From Nostoc commune NIES-4072 (GTDB lineage: Bacteria; Cyanobacteriota; Cyanobacteriia; Cyanobacteriales; Nostocaceae): 64,000 nt of DNA. The notes below the pieces were generated by a model. That model had not been told where the DNA came from and searched no databases. It was given only the letters and a program-made list of their open reading frames with translations. The position numbers and the translations under genes are program-made. Within the stretch, counting starts at the first letter, position 1; each line of letters opens with the position of its first letter. The DNA lies in NCBI RefSeq assembly GCF_003113895.1, contig NZ_BDUD01000001.1, forward strand, positions 4,735,635 to 4,799,634, given 5' to 3'. Shown one piece after another: positions 9,273-18,433 of the stretch.

Positions 9273-9860
9273 ATGGTAGCTTTGTACACAAGTTTATCTA
9301 GCTCAAGTAATAATACTAAAGAAGTTTTTGCCCGTAGGTCATTTTTACCAGAGCATGAAAACGGACTTTGGAAGATTGAAACGGGTTTTATCAGGACTTT
9401 TACTTATCTGGAAGATGGTACAACCGTCGCGCTGGGATTGTGGGGCCCTGGAGATGTCGTTGGTAAGGCTTTGTCAAAATTAGATCCTTACCAAATGGAA
9501 TGCCTAACTAAAGTAGAGGCGACGGTCTTACCTCTAGAGGAATGGACTCAACTAACAGAAACTCTACTTACCCATATCCAACAGGCTCAAGAATTGATGG
9601 TTATTCGTAGCCATAAAAAAGTTGAAACTATGCTGCTCAAGCTATTGGCATGGTTATCCAAAAAGTTTGGTTCAGAAGTTGAAAAAGGACGTTTAATAGA
9701 TATGCGTCTGACTCACGAAGACCTGGCGGAAATGCTCGGTTCAACTCGTGTGACTATCACTCGTATTCTTGGACAGTTTGAGCAAGAGGGCCTGATTGCT
9801 CGTCTTTCCTTGCATCGAATTGTGCTGCGAGAAGAAGAAATTTGGTACTATGAAATTTAG
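9273..9860 (+). CDS. Crp/Fnr-family transcriptional regulator (CysR/NtcA-like)
   Basis: This 195-residue regulator has a cyclic-nucleotide-binding-like beta-barrel (residues about 25-95, with GFIRTFTYLEDGTTVALGLWGPGDVVG) followed by a dimer helix and a C-terminal winged helix-turn-helix (LTHEDLAEMLGSTRVTITRILGQFEQEGLI). The cAMP-contacting Arg/Glu set of true Crp was not recognised. Synechococcus elongatus CysR, a Crp-type protein within the sulfate-permease cluster, is the closest contextual match, because this gene sits between cysK/cysE and the sulfate transporter. A CTACGGTTA motif lies 25 bases upstream. Identity as CysR is inference. Confidence 0.85.
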   Translation: MVALYTSLSSSSNNTKEVFARRSFLPEHENGLWKIETGFIRTFTYLEDGTTVALGLWGPGDVVGKALSKLDPYQMECLTKVEATVLPLEEWTQLTETLLTHIQQAQELMVIRSHKKVETMLLKLLAWLSKKFGSEVEKGRLIDMRLTHEDLAEMLGSTRVTITRILGQFEQEGLIARLSLHRIVLREEEIWYYEI

Positions 9861-9866
9861 ATTATT

Positions 9867-10253
9867 TCAGCAAAACCAGCCATCGCCGTCAGCATTCGGC
9901 TTACCCACAATTCTCAGATTCAGGGATTCCAGGTAAGCCAGACCACTAGAGATTTGTGACACTGTTCCCCGCAATTCAATGTCAAAGTATCCTTCTTGAT
10001 CTGTATTTGGTTGTAGCATAGCTTTAGTAATATTAACTACCAAGCCGTAAGCAGAAATTAACTGCGAAATCACAGGCGCTTGCAGATAGCATTTAGGAAT
10101 ATATATCCGCAGCCGAATCTGGGTGATTTGGCTTTTTGTGTAAACTGAAGAAACCAGTGATAATCTGGTTTGGGAATTGTGACGGTTATTTAATGCTGCC
10201 ATTGGGTAGTGACTATTTTGTGAATTAGCGTAGGCGTAGCCCGTCGTATACAT
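9867..10253 (-). CDS. NIL-domain protein (single domain)
   Basis: Residues about 45-125 form one NIL domain: RLRIYIPKCYLQAPVISQL, then LVVNITKAMLQ and GYFDIELRGTVSQISSGLAYLE. NIL domains are ferredoxin-fold modules otherwise found at the C-terminus of the methionine importer ATPase MetN. The frame overlaps the end of the preceding NIL gene by 29 bases inside a dispersed repeat (10226-10249), so its first 17 residues are repeat-derived; Met18 at 10202 is an alternative start. It ends 7 bases from the convergent Crp-type gene. Confidence 0.75.
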   Translation of the reverse strand: MYTTGYAYANSQNSHYPMAALNNRHNSQTRLSLVSSVYTKSQITQIRLRIYIPKCYLQAPVISQLISAYGLVVNITKAMLQPNTDQEGYFDIELRGTVSQISSGLAYLESLNLRIVGKPNADGDGWFC

Positions 10254-10887
10254 CGCTATAAACGCTAGACAAATCTAGCCAAATTGGTAGCCCCAGTTTT
10301 TCTAAATAACTCAGGCTAGAGTAGAGTTGCTTTGTTCTCCCCCATAAATCCAAATCAAACCAGCCGTCATCTTCGGTATCGGGTTGGAGTCTAGCACTGG
10401 TGATATTGACTGTTAGTCCATAACGAGAAACTAACTCGGAAATCACTGGTTCTTCGTAATAAGATTTTAAGACGCACACTTGCAAGCGCAATCGACTGGT
10501 TTGACCGAGAGAAATCCATTGCTGGAATTGTTCTTGCCATTGATTTTTTAGCCATGCAGAGTCTTTGGGACTCATGCTAGCTGGATGTGGGAAAGTTAAA
10601 GAGTGTTGGTTGGGTTGAATGTGGTTAGCGATCGCTAATTCCAGCAAATTCACTCCCAATCCTTGCAAGTAAGTTAGACTATTTGTCAGTTTTTGAGGAT
10701 TTCCCGAAAGTTCCAAGTCAAACCAGCCATCGCTGTCACTGTCAGATATCAAGGATGCGGCTTTGATATTAACGGTTAAATCATAACGAGACACCAGTCG
10801 AGAAATTACAGGTTGCCTATGATACCTCTGAGGCACAAGAATTCGACTGTGGACTGAAGCGGGTTCTACAGATTTACTCTGAGACAT
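10225..10887 (-). CDS. Tandem NIL-domain protein
   Basis: The 220-residue protein has two NIL domains: residues about 13-95 (RILVPQRYHRQPVISRLVSR..LTVNIKAA..GWFDLELSG) and 130-208 (RLQVCVLKSYYEEPVISELV..LTVNITSA..GWFDLDLWG), joined by a Gln/Trp-rich linker. The frame opens with a TTG codon at 10902, but ATG at 10887 is a better start. The C-terminal VYDGLRLR is encoded by the dispersed GGGCTACGCCTACGC repeat, so the natural end may have been replaced. No transporter or enzyme domain is present; a role as a small sulfur-metabolite sensor or transporter partner is inference. Confidence 0.75.
   Translation of the reverse strand: MSQSKSVEPASVHSRILVPQRYHRQPVISRLVSRYDLTVNIKAASLISDSDSDGWFDLELSGNPQKLTNSLTYLQGLGVNLLELAIANHIQPNQHSLTFPHPASMSPKDSAWLKNQWQEQFQQWISLGQTSRLRLQVCVLKSYYEEPVISELVSRYGLTVNITSARLQPDTEDDGWFDLDLWGRTKQLYSSLSYLEKLGLPIWLDLSSVYSDVYDGLRLR
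10226..10249. repeat. Dispersed repeat at the overlap of two NIL genes
   Basis: On the minus strand the segment reads ACGACGGGCTACGCCTACGC. A near-identical copy, TGCGGCGGGCTACGCCTACG followed by CCAATT, lies near 46180 upstream of glgC. Here the repeat supplies both the end of one NIL gene and the start of the next. Confidence 0.6.
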
Positions 10888-11523
10888 CAGATTAATTCCC
10901 AATAGCGATGCCTACAGGGGACTGTGCCTACGCAATCTTTAGGTTCGGCAGAGAATTTTGCTAATGCCGTACCCCTGCAACTCAACTGTGCTTCCATGAA
11001 TGTCAGCCTCATAGAGATTTTCATATTTCTGGCTTCTATTAAACTACGGTAACACTATCGATTTTACGCATTTATTCTTATGCAAAGCAACGTATCACAA
11101 AGTTTGCAAAAAAGCAATGTGTAAATGCACGTAACTATGCTCAGTTTATTTGGAGTATTATAGCACTACTGTTGACAATTCACTATATCTGTAGTATATA
11201 TATGACGTAATAATATTAAAGTGTTTCCACAGCTTGAAACGCAATTTTAAGGTTTTTTAATCGAAAGTAATTGATTGGCTAGTGGGCGATCGCATATATC
11301 AGTAAACCAAAAAGTTTTTCTCCAGAGAGCGATCGCTAAATATTTTCTTTTATTACTATGAAAAAATAAAATATTTGTAGGTTGGGTTAAACAAAGTGAA
11401 ACCCAACCTACGCTTAGATTTATAAAAACTAATCACAAACATTAGTTTCTGATTTTTATCTCGTGAGAGTCATAAAAAAGCGTTAGTAAGCCCAAAGTAA
11501 TTTAATTTCACCTGCCTTTGAGT
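10888..11523. other. 636-base gap with hairpin repeat and candidate operator
   Basis: No gene is seen. The candidate operator ACTACGGTAA lies at 11044-11053. A strong hairpin, TAGGTTGGGTT paired with AACCCAACCTA around AAACAAAGTGA, lies near 11379-11411 and is of the dispersed type common in Nostoc. Two GCGATCGC sites fall around 11287 and 11329. The hairpin may also end transcription. Confidence 0.5.
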
Positions 11524-11790
11524 TTACCAATCACTTGCTTTAGTGTCATCCCAGACTTCCAATTCCAAGTCGCGGAGATAACTTAACCCGCTCTGAATTT
11601 GTGCATCTGTTCCTTGTAATTCCAGGTCAAACCAACCATCACCGACAGCATTCGCTCCCAACATGGCTGCGGTGATATTCACAGTCAGTCCATAGTCAGA
11701 TACCAGGCGAGAAATTACAGGTTCCTGGTGATAGTCTTTGGGAATTCTTAGTAGAATCCGTTTGTTAGTAAGTGTATTGTCAGTAGCCAT
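11524..11790 (-). CDS. Small NIL-domain protein
   Basis: The 88-residue protein is essentially one NIL domain (RILLRIPKDYHQEPVISRLV, LTVNITAAMLG, GWFDLELQGTDAQIQSGLSY). It lies 149 bases after the cysW stop on the same strand as the sulfate transport genes, so it may be the last gene of that operon. With the two NIL genes downstream this makes four NIL domains next to sulfate uptake. The short length leaves room for nothing beyond ligand binding or dimerisation. Confidence 0.85.
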   Translation of the reverse strand: MATDNTLTNKRILLRIPKDYHQEPVISRLVSDYGLTVNITAAMLGANAVGDGWFDLELQGTDAQIQSGLSYLRDLELEVWDDTKASDW

Positions 11791-11939
11791 ATCTGAATTA
11801 TTTCAATCCCTGATAGGGATTGGTACAGAACTACTCTTAACCTTAGCGGTAATTTCCTGATAGGTACTAAGTAGATCGTACCATGTCCCATGATTTGCTT
11901 GTATCCTATTCACAGGATAACTATAATCTCTTAATTTTT

Positions 11940-12815
11940 CTATTCAACATCTTTAATGCGGGTTTTCCGTTCTAAAAGCTCCTTCAGTACTAAGGTTACT
12001 ACTGCTAGCAACGCTAACAGTACAGCCGCAGAGAAGGCAGCTTCGGTTTCATATTGTTTGTAAGCGTCTTCTACAAACAGTGGTAGGCTCTGGGTTTGGT
12101 CAGCAATGTTGCCAGATACCACCGAAACCGCGCCGAATTCACCCATTGCTCTGGCATTGGTCAAAATTAAACCATAGAGTAAACCCCAACGGATACTAGG
12201 CAAGGTGACGCGCCAAAATATTTGCCAATCTTTCGCACCTAAAGTTCTAGCAGCTTCTTCTTGATCCTTGCCAAATTCCTCTAAAACAGGAATTACTTCC
12301 CGCGCCACAAAGGGCATACTTACAAACGCTGTAGCCAGCACCATACCTGGAAAGGCAAAGATAATTTTGATATCATGAGCCTGGAGCCAAGGCCCAAACC
12401 AGCCATTGCGACCGTAAAGTAGCACAATCATCAATCCTGCAACTACGGGCGAGATGGAAAAGGGCAGGTCAATAATGCTCAAAACTACAGCGCGTCCGGG
12501 AAATTTATGACGAGCGATCGCCCAAGCTGCACATAAACCAAATACCGTATTTAAAGGTAGAGAAATCACAGCTAATAACAGTGTTAACCAAGCTGCATGG
12601 AGAAAAGCTGGGCGCAACAGGTTGGATAAAAACGGCCCAGTTCCTTTGCTGAAGGCTTGCACAAAAACGTTAATTGCCGGGATATATTGAACTAAAGCTA
12701 AATAGGTGATCGCTATACCAATTAAAAGTATTGGTACCCAACTCTTCTGCTCTTTCGGTTTGGCTATATCTGTATCAGATGCAGATGAGTGAAAACTTGG
12801 CTTATCTACTGTCAT
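11940..12815 (-). CDS. cysW: Sulfate ABC transporter permease subunit CysW
   Basis: An inner-membrane permease of 291 residues with about six membrane helices. The cytoplasmic EAA loop that docks the ATPase is [21 protein letters not shown], with the downstream [15 protein letters not shown] typical of CysW. The ATG lies within the end of cysT (14-base overlap), showing translational coupling. It should pair with CysT, the binding protein encoded upstream, and a CysA ATPase that is not in this window. Confidence 0.93.
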   Translation of the reverse strand: MTVDKPSFHSSASDTDIAKPKEQKSWVPILLIGIAITYLALVQYIPAINVFVQAFSKGTGPFLSNLLRPAFLHAAWLTLLLAVISLPLNTVFGLCAAWAIARHKFPGRAVVLSIIDLPFSISPVVAGLMIVLLYGRNGWFGPWLQAHDIKIIFAFPGMVLATAFVSMPFVAREVIPVLEEFGKDQEEAARTLGAKDWQIFWRVTLPSIRWGLLYGLILTNARAMGEFGAVSVVSGNIADQTQSLPLFVEDAYKQYETEAAFSAAVLLALLAVVTLVLKELLERKTRIKDVE

Positions 12816-13668
12816 ATCGCCTTGCCCATGCTTGTAAGAAATTAATTGCCAATAGTAGTACCAATGAAATGGATAGTAAAACTATGCCAATTACTGTTGC
12901 ACCAGAATAGTCATACTGCTCTAACCGTTGGAAAATCAACACAGGTGCGATCAAATCTTGGAATGGCGTATTGGAAGAGATAATTACAGTCGAACCATAT
13001 TCCCCAACTGCACGGGAGAAACCCAAGGCAACACCAGTTAAAATTGTCGGAAATAAAGGTGGCAAAATCACTTTCCAAAAGGTCTGCCATTGAGAAGCAC
13101 CCAGACACCAAGCGGCTTCTTCAATTTCATGTTCCATTTCCTGAAGCACGGGTTGCACAGTTCTCACGATAAAAGGTAGTGAGATAAATATCATTGCCAC
13201 TGCTACTCCCGTGCGGGTAAAGGATACCTTAATTCCCAGTGGTGCTAGTAGCGAACCTATCCAACCATTATCGCTGTAAACTGTTGCCAATGTTAACCCT
13301 GCTACCGATGTTGGTAGTGCAAAGGGTAAATCCACTGTGGCGTCAATCAAGCGTTTGAAGGGAAAGTCGTAGCGAACCAAAACCCAGGCAATTAGAGTAC
13401 CAAATACGCCATTGAGCAAGGCTGCAAAGATTGCTGTAAAAAAAGTGACATTGTATGTTGCTAATGCTACATCACTGGTTGCGATCGCCCAAAATCTCGC
13501 TGGAGGTTCCGTACTTGCTTTCAGGAACATGGCAATTATGGGGATAAACAACATCACTGTCAGGTATCCTATGGTGATTCGCCAAGTCCAAGGAACCCGC
13601 CCCAATTTCTTCCAAAACGGTGTTTTGCGTTCAACTTCGAGAGACGGAGATACAGTTGTCATAGTCAA
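12802..13668 (-). CDS. cysT: Sulfate ABC transporter permease subunit CysT (CysU)
   Basis: A 288-residue membrane permease with six predicted helices, the EAA loop [20 protein letters not shown] and the conserved [14 protein letters not shown]. It forms the membrane channel with CysW for sulfate or thiosulfate import. It lies 221 bases after the sulfate-binding protein gene, a gap filled by repeats, and overlaps cysW. Met3 is an alternative start. Confidence 0.93.
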   Translation of the reverse strand: MTMTTVSPSLEVERKTPFWKKLGRVPWTWRITIGYLTVMLFIPIIAMFLKASTEPPARFWAIATSDVALATYNVTFFTAIFAALLNGVFGTLIAWVLVRYDFPFKRLIDATVDLPFALPTSVAGLTLATVYSDNGWIGSLLAPLGIKVSFTRTGVAVAMIFISLPFIVRTVQPVLQEMEHEIEEAAWCLGASQWQTFWKVILPPLFPTILTGVALGFSRAVGEYGSTVIISSNTPFQDLIAPVLIFQRLEQYDYSGATVIGIVLLSISLVLLLAINFLQAWARRYDSR

Positions 13669-13752
13669 AAATTCAAAAATTGAAATTCACAAGAAGTTTT
13701 GGCGTTGCTGATTGGGATATGAAAAATAATTTTGCGTCATTTTAAAATCTTT

Positions 13753-13887
13753 GTAGAGACGTTGCAATGCAACGTCTCTACATCTCGATTTATACCTCGA
13801 TTCAGCAAGACCGAAGTTTTTCGTCATTAGTTGGTCTTTTTGTTCACCGACCATTAACAAATGACAAATGACAAATGACAAATGACT
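13753..13887. repeat. Perfect palindrome and ACAAATG tandem repeat between sulfate-binding gene and cysT
   Basis: GTAGAGACGTTGC paired with GCAACGTCTCTAC (13753-13781) is a 29-base inverted repeat with 14-base arms. Four ACAAATG heptamers follow at 13857-13887, ending just before the stop of the sulfate-binding protein gene. Both types recur elsewhere in the window. They stand between the binding-protein gene and the permease genes and could lower downstream expression. Confidence 0.75.
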
Positions 13888-13889
13888 AA

Positions 13890-15080
13890 TTACCTTTTCT
13901 TGGCTTGAATCTGGTCAAAAATCGCTCCCTCTGCGAAGAACTTCTGATTGATTCCATCCCAACCGCCGAAGTCTGCAACTGTACCTAAAGTTTTCACCTT
14001 AGGAAATTTGTCTGCTACTTCCTTACTTAGGGTCAAAGTATCATCCACTGGCCGGAATCCCAATTTTGCAAATTCCTGTTGAGCCTCTGGAGTATATAGA
14101 TATTTGACAAAACCTTCGGCAACTTCACGCGTACCGTGCTTATCAACATTTTTATCTACCACTGCGATGGGATTATCGATAGATATATTGACATCAGGGA
14201 TGATCGCAGTTAATTTTTCACCCTTTTGTTCTGCCAAGATAATCTCATTTTCATAGTTAATCAGGGCATCACCTTGACCCTGCTTAAAAAAGGCATCAGT
14301 AGCTTCACGGGCATCTTTAGTTAACAAGGGCACATTTCTGTACACTTTGGTAACAAATTCAGTCGCTTTAGCATCATCTCCACCAGTTTTAATTACTGAA
14401 TTCCAAAGAGCTAAGAAATTCCAGCGAGCAACTCCTGATGTTTTAGGATCAGCAGTAATTAGTTTGATACCGTCCTTAGATAAATCTTGCCAAGTCTTGA
14501 TGTTTTTCGGATTGCCTGGACGGGTGACTAATGCTGCCACTGATTTAGAAACAATCCCATTATTAGGAACTTCTTTTTCCCATCCTGGCTGAATCAATCC
14601 AGCCTTCTCAATCTTTGAGGTGTCTCCAGCTAGTGCCAAGTGAACAACATCTGCTTCCAAACCATCGATAACGGCGCGAGTTTGGGAACCAGATCCGCCA
14701 TAGCTTTGCTTGAAGACGACAGTTTGGTTATGATCTTTCTTCCACTGTTCTACAAATTTAGGAATAATTGCTTCGTGAGCCGCTTTGGTAACTGCAAAGG
14801 AAACCAGAGTTAGTTCAACATTATCTTTACTTGCTGCCACAGGGCTGGCAGCAGGGGTTTCAGAGGAAGGATTACTCGCTGTTCCACCAGAGCAGGCGGC
14901 AAGCGCCAAACTCAATACAGTCCCTACCAAAAAGAGTGATACAAAGCTTTTGAGCGAATTTAGTCTGAACCGATACGTTCTATGTTTAACGTAGATGCGT
15001 TTGCGGAGCGTCTCGCAGAGAAGCAGCTTGTCATAAGACATCGCTTGTAACCTTTTTAGTGGGCGTTGCCACAAACTCAT
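13890..15080 (-). CDS. sbpA: Sulfate-binding lipoprotein of ABC transporter
   Basis: The substrate-binding subunit of the sulfate importer. After a lipobox-type signal (SLALAACSGG) the mature part has ELTLVSFAVTKAAHEAIIPK, QSYGGSGSQTRAVIDGLEAD and PGNPKNIKTWQDL, the sulfate/thiosulfate-binding signature. The ATG at 15080 has a strong ribosome site (GGAGG, 7 bases before), so the unusually long leader of about 60 residues before the lipobox cysteine seems real. Part of that leader (residues around 22-33) is encoded by a dispersed repeat. The order binding protein-cysT-cysW is a standard sulfate permease operon. Confidence 0.92.
   Translation of the reverse strand: MSLWQRPLKRLQAMSYDKLLLCETLRKRIYVKHRTYRFRLNSLKSFVSLFLVGTVLSLALAACSGGTASNPSSETPAASPVAASKDNVELTLVSFAVTKAAHEAIIPKFVEQWKKDHNQTVVFKQSYGGSGSQTRAVIDGLEADVVHLALAGDTSKIEKAGLIQPGWEKEVPNNGIVSKSVAALVTRPGNPKNIKTWQDLSKDGIKLITADPKTSGVARWNFLALWNSVIKTGGDDAKATEFVTKVYRNVPLLTKDAREATDAFFKQGQGDALINYENEIILAEQKGEKLTAIIPDVNISIDNPIAVVDKNVDKHGTREVAEGFVKYLYTPEAQQEFAKLGFRPVDDTLTLSKEVADKFPKVKTLGTVADFGGWDGINQKFFAEGAIFDQIQAKKR
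14994..15025. repeat. Dispersed repeat inside the leader of the sulfate-binding gene
   Basis: The segment around GCGGAGCGTCTCGCAGAGAA is of a type widely dispersed in Nostoc genomes; a related TCCGTCTCGCAGAGAA occurs near 32370. It adds about ten in-frame residues to the positively charged part of the signal peptide. Confidence 0.55.
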
Positions 15081-15503
15081 TTTATTTCCTCCGCTAAATC
15101 TACAAATAATTGATGGGAATACAGTTATTAGTGTTTATCATACTGGATAATTCCATGTATCTAGTTGCAAACACTAACAAACCTCACATTCTTTATCAAG
15201 AATATGGTGATTTTAGCAGTTTTGTGAACAATTACAATGCTTTTACTTTTAACTATCAATTTATCATCACAATTCGCTACCTAGTAAATCCAGCAAATTG
15301 CTTCATTTAGTTATTAGTCCCAGAGAAACCACGCCCACTTTTTGACATAGTTTGAATTAGTCTGATATCATTGGTTTTTTTCGCCTAGAAAGGGCGAGGT
15401 ATGTACCAAAAAGTTATCAAAAATAAAACCCATCTAGAAAGTATCTATATCTAAATGGGAAAATTTCTGGTTAATTTGTGAATTCGCCAACAGGATCAGA
15501 TTC
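15081..15503. other. Gap between sulfate-binding gene and amidotransferase gene
   Basis: No convincing gene. The sequence is AT-rich. The 60 bases before 15080 should hold the promoter and leader of the sulfate operon, but I could not fix a promoter. No CTACGGTWA copy was found here. Confidence 0.4.
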
Positions 15504-16283
15504 TTAACTAAATGCATATTTCAGGGGTAGTCCATCCTGAAAAACTAGTAATTCTCCAGGTTGGATTTGTGTCCAAACTTCGTTGTCAGTAAGGGGTGTG
15601 GTGGCAATGACAGCGACGCGATCGCGTTCTGTAGTCACCTCCCGAAAATCTACAGTCATGTCTTGGTCAATTAAATGGGCAGCTGCAAAAGGCGCTTGGC
15701 GGACAATGTAGCTGAGTTTGGTTGAACAATAAGCAAAAAAGTGGACTCCATCTGATAATAAGTAATTAAATATACCCACGTTTGCAATTACAGCAGTAAT
15801 TTCTTGCAACACAGGGTACAGTTCCTTTATGTCAGGCTTACCTCCAGGAAAGCGCGATCGCAATGTTTCTAAGATCATACAGAATGCTTTTTCGCTATCT
15901 GTATCACCTACGGCTTGATAAAATCCCAAATTTTCTGGTTCAAAATTTGGCAAATTACCGTTGTGGGCAAACACCCAATATTGACCCCACAATTCTCTGC
16001 GGAAAGGATGACAGTTGTGTAAGGCAACTTCACCCTGAGTAGCTTTACGGATATGGGCAATAACATGGGTTGAGTGGATGGGATAACTCCGCACAAACTC
16101 TGCGATAGGAGAAGCAACAGAAGGTTGAGCGTCTAAAAACATTCGACATCCCTTTCCTTCAAAGAAAGCAATGCCCCAACCATCGCTATGATCATCCGTT
16201 TTTCCTCCCCGTGCAGAAAACCCTTCAAAAGAAAAGCAAATATCCGTTGGAACATTGCAATTCATTCCGAGCAATTGACACAT
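15504..16283 (-). CDS. Class II glutamine amidotransferase (YafJ-like)
   Basis: An N-terminal nucleophile amidotransferase domain that would release ammonia from glutamine. The catalytic cysteine must follow the initiator, and the protein has MCQLLGMNCN at an ATG at 16283, so I start there rather than at the in-frame codon six residues upstream. Other marks are SDGWGIAF, HIRKATQGEV, FAHNGN and GDTDSE, matching the free-standing YafJ/Gat2 family of about 260 residues. No synthase domain is attached and the acceptor is unknown. It precedes purE convergently in the same strand block with a 166-base gap. Confidence 0.9.
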   Translation of the reverse strand: MCQLLGMNCNVPTDICFSFEGFSARGGKTDDHSDGWGIAFFEGKGCRMFLDAQPSVASPIAEFVRSYPIHSTHVIAHIRKATQGEVALHNCHPFRRELWGQYWVFAHNGNLPNFEPENLGFYQAVGDTDSEKAFCMILETLRSRFPGGKPDIKELYPVLQEITAVIANVGIFNYLLSDGVHFFAYCSTKLSYIVRQAPFAAAHLIDQDMTVDFREVTTERDRVAVIATTPLTDNEVWTQIQPGELLVFQDGLPLKYAFS

Positions 16284-16449
16284 GGATGTTGTCGCTCTCA
16301 ATTTTTGACTACGGCCTCAGGATCAAGATACTTCAGAATGCTCATTGATTCTGGAGCGATCGCTTCAATCTTAGAATTGAAAGCTGAGATATTCCAAATG
16401 ATCCCTAAAAATAAAGAATCTGCTTCAAGTGAGCAATATGACACTAATC

Positions 16450-16968
16450 TTAAAACATTTGCTGTAAATATTGCTCATAGCCTAATTCTTCTAGTTTTGC
16501 TTGTTTTGCAATTACTGATTCACATAACGTTTGGCGATATTGCTGCACTTTGTCTAACAATTCTGGTTGATGAGTTGCGAGGATTTGTACTGCTAAAAGT
16601 CCGGCATTTTTGGCATTACCGATCGCCACTGTTGCTACTGGAATACCCGCAGGCATTTGTAAAATAGAATACAAAGAATCAACGCCTTGTAAGTTACGAG
16701 TAGGTACAGGAACACCAATAACAGGAAGTGGAGTTAAAGAGGCTACCATTCCCGGCAGATGTGCTGCACCACCAGCACCAGCAATAATTACCTTAATACC
16801 GCGTTGGTGTGCAAATTGAGCATATTGCACCATGCGTTCTGGGGTACGATGAGCAGAAACGATCGCCACTTCGATTTCAACACCAAATTCTTCACAAACT
16901 GCGATCGCGTCCTTCATGGTGGGCAAATCGGAATCGCTGCCCATGATAATACCAACTAAGGGAGTCAT
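16450..16968 (-). CDS. purE: N5-carboxyaminoimidazole ribonucleotide mutase
   Basis: Class I PurE converts N5-CAIR to CAIR in purine synthesis. Diagnostic motifs are [36 protein letters not shown] and [10 protein letters not shown]. The length of 172 residues is normal. It diverges from nagA across a 96-base gap that contains TTTTGGA tandem repeats. Confidence 0.96.
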   Translation of the reverse strand: MTPLVGIIMGSDSDLPTMKDAIAVCEEFGVEIEVAIVSAHRTPERMVQYAQFAHQRGIKVIIAGAGGAAHLPGMVASLTPLPVIGVPVPTRNLQGVDSLYSILQMPAGIPVATVAIGNAKNAGLLAVQILATHQPELLDKVQQYRQTLCESVIAKQAKLEELGYEQYLQQMF

Positions 16969-16970
16969 AG

Positions 16971-17010
16971 AATTTTGGATTTTGGACTTTGGATTTTGGA
17001 TTTTGGATTA
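16971..17010. repeat. TTTTGGA tandem repeat in the purE-nagA gap
   Basis: Five to six copies of a TTTTGGA-like heptamer lie immediately upstream of purE, in the region that must hold its promoter and ribosome site. Confidence 0.7.
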
Positions 17011-17067
17011 ATTGCCGATTGTTCCATCTAAAATCGGGTCAGGTTTAATTATTCCCTAGCCAGTGTG

Positions 17068-18288
17068 ATGACCAAAGCAACACAAAATCCTGTAGATATT
17101 ATCAATGCTAGAGTACCTGGTTACAAAGATTTGCAGATGCTCTTGGTTAACCAAGAAGGCATAATTGAAGAAATCTTGCCAATGGGTACGGTAGGGATGC
17201 ACAGATGTACGTCCCTACTAGATGTTGGTGGTGACTGGATTTCTCTAGGCGGCGTTGATTTGCAAATTAACGGTGCGTTGGGTTTGGCATTTCCCGAATT
17301 GACGGCTGAAAATGCTCATGTACTCCAAAAAATCTCACAATTTTTGTGGGATGTTGGGGTAGATGGATTTTTACCTACACTTGTCACAACTTCAGTCGCA
17401 AATATTCAGCGATCGCTTGCTATTATTGCTGAGGTTATTCCCACTCAAAATGCTGGTGCCAGGATTCTTGGAGTACATTTAGAAGGCCCCTTTTTGAATC
17501 TCCAAAAGCGCGGCGCACATCCAGCAGAGTACTTGTTACCCTTAACAATCGATCAGGTAAAGCGGGTTTTGGGTAATTATGCTCATGTTGTGAAAATCAT
17601 CACCTTAGCACCGGAGTTAGATCCCACTGGCGAAGTCATTCCATATTTGCGTTCTCTGGGAATTACTGTCAGTTTAGGGCATTCTCAAGCAACAGCTGCC
17701 CAAGCGCAACGTGCCTTTGAGGAGGGTGCAACGATGGTAACTCATGCTTTCAACGCCATGCCAGCACTACATCACCGCGAACCAGGATTATTAGGGGCAG
17801 CAATTACCCATCCTAATGTAATGTGTGGTTTTATTGCTGATGGTGAACACGTTTCGCCCACGATGCTGCAAATTTTACTTCGCGCTAGTAATTACGAAAA
17901 AGGGCTGTTCCTCGTCAGTGATGCCCTTTCACCTTTAGGGCTACCCGATGGGGTGTATCCTTGGGATAGTCGGCAAATTGAAGTTAAAAATGGTACGGCA
18001 CGACTGGCGAATGGCACTTTGTCGGGGACGACTTTACCTTTGTTAGTGGGAGTGCAGAATTTGGTGAAGTGGGGAATTTGTGACGTAGAAAGTGCAATTT
18101 TACTAGCTACTAATGCACCTAGAAAAGCGATTGGTTTACCAGAAATTGTCAAGAGTCAACCCGCTAATTTATTACGCTGGCATTGGGATAAGACTACAAA
18201 AGAATTAACTTGGCAACGTGTTCTCAGCACAGAGATGGTGAAGAAGGGAGGAGGTTGGAATTTATCTGTTACTCTCAACACCATCTAA
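17068..18288 (+). CDS. nagA: N-acetylglucosamine-6-phosphate deacetylase
   Basis: The amidohydrolase removes acetate from GlcNAc-6-P in cell-wall amino-sugar recycling. Motifs: DLQINGALG, GVHLEGPFLN, SLGHSQATAAQA, TMVTHAFNAMPALHHREPG, FIADGEHVSPTML and LVSDALSPLG with the catalytic aspartate. GTG at 17065 directly precedes ATG at 17068; I take the ATG. Residues about 42-51 (GMHRCTSLLD) are encoded by an inverted repeat at 17191-17218, an apparent in-frame insertion in the N-terminal beta-sandwich. Confidence 0.94.
   Translation: MTKATQNPVDIINARVPGYKDLQMLLVNQEGIIEEILPMGTVGMHRCTSLLDVGGDWISLGGVDLQINGALGLAFPELTAENAHVLQKISQFLWDVGVDGFLPTLVTTSVANIQRSLAIIAEVIPTQNAGARILGVHLEGPFLNLQKRGAHPAEYLLPLTIDQVKRVLGNYAHVVKIITLAPELDPTGEVIPYLRSLGITVSLGHSQATAAQAQRAFEEGATMVTHAFNAMPALHHREPGLLGAAITHPNVMCGFIADGEHVSPTMLQILLRASNYEKGLFLVSDALSPLGLPDGVYPWDSRQIEVKNGTARLANGTLSGTTLPLLVGVQNLVKWGICDVESAILLATNAPRKAIGLPEIVKSQPANLLRWHWDKTTKELTWQRVLSTEMVKKGGGWNLSVTLNTI
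17191..17218. repeat. Inverted repeat inserted in nagA
   Basis: GTAGGGA and TCCCTAC close a 28-base imperfect palindrome inside the nagA frame. The flanking protein sequence is ordinary NagA, so the insert is tolerated in a surface loop. Confidence 0.55.
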
Positions 18289-18433
18289 TTCCAAACTTGG
18301 GAAAAGAAAAAAGGGAAAGGGTTTTTTATCGCTAAGGATTAATTGCTGTGATAACGATAAAATTCCTACCTTCTTCAATGCCTCATTCTCACTGATTATT
18401 CAGGCAATGAATGCATTGACATTCCTGTTGCAT

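Noticed and set aside
15110..15310. 66-codon frame upstream of the sulfate-binding gene
   Set aside because: AT-rich, low-complexity translation with no ribosome site; it lies in a promoter region.
16188..16667. 159-codon plus-strand frame across the amidotransferase start and purE
   Set aside because: It overlaps two well-supported minus-strand genes and has no family features.
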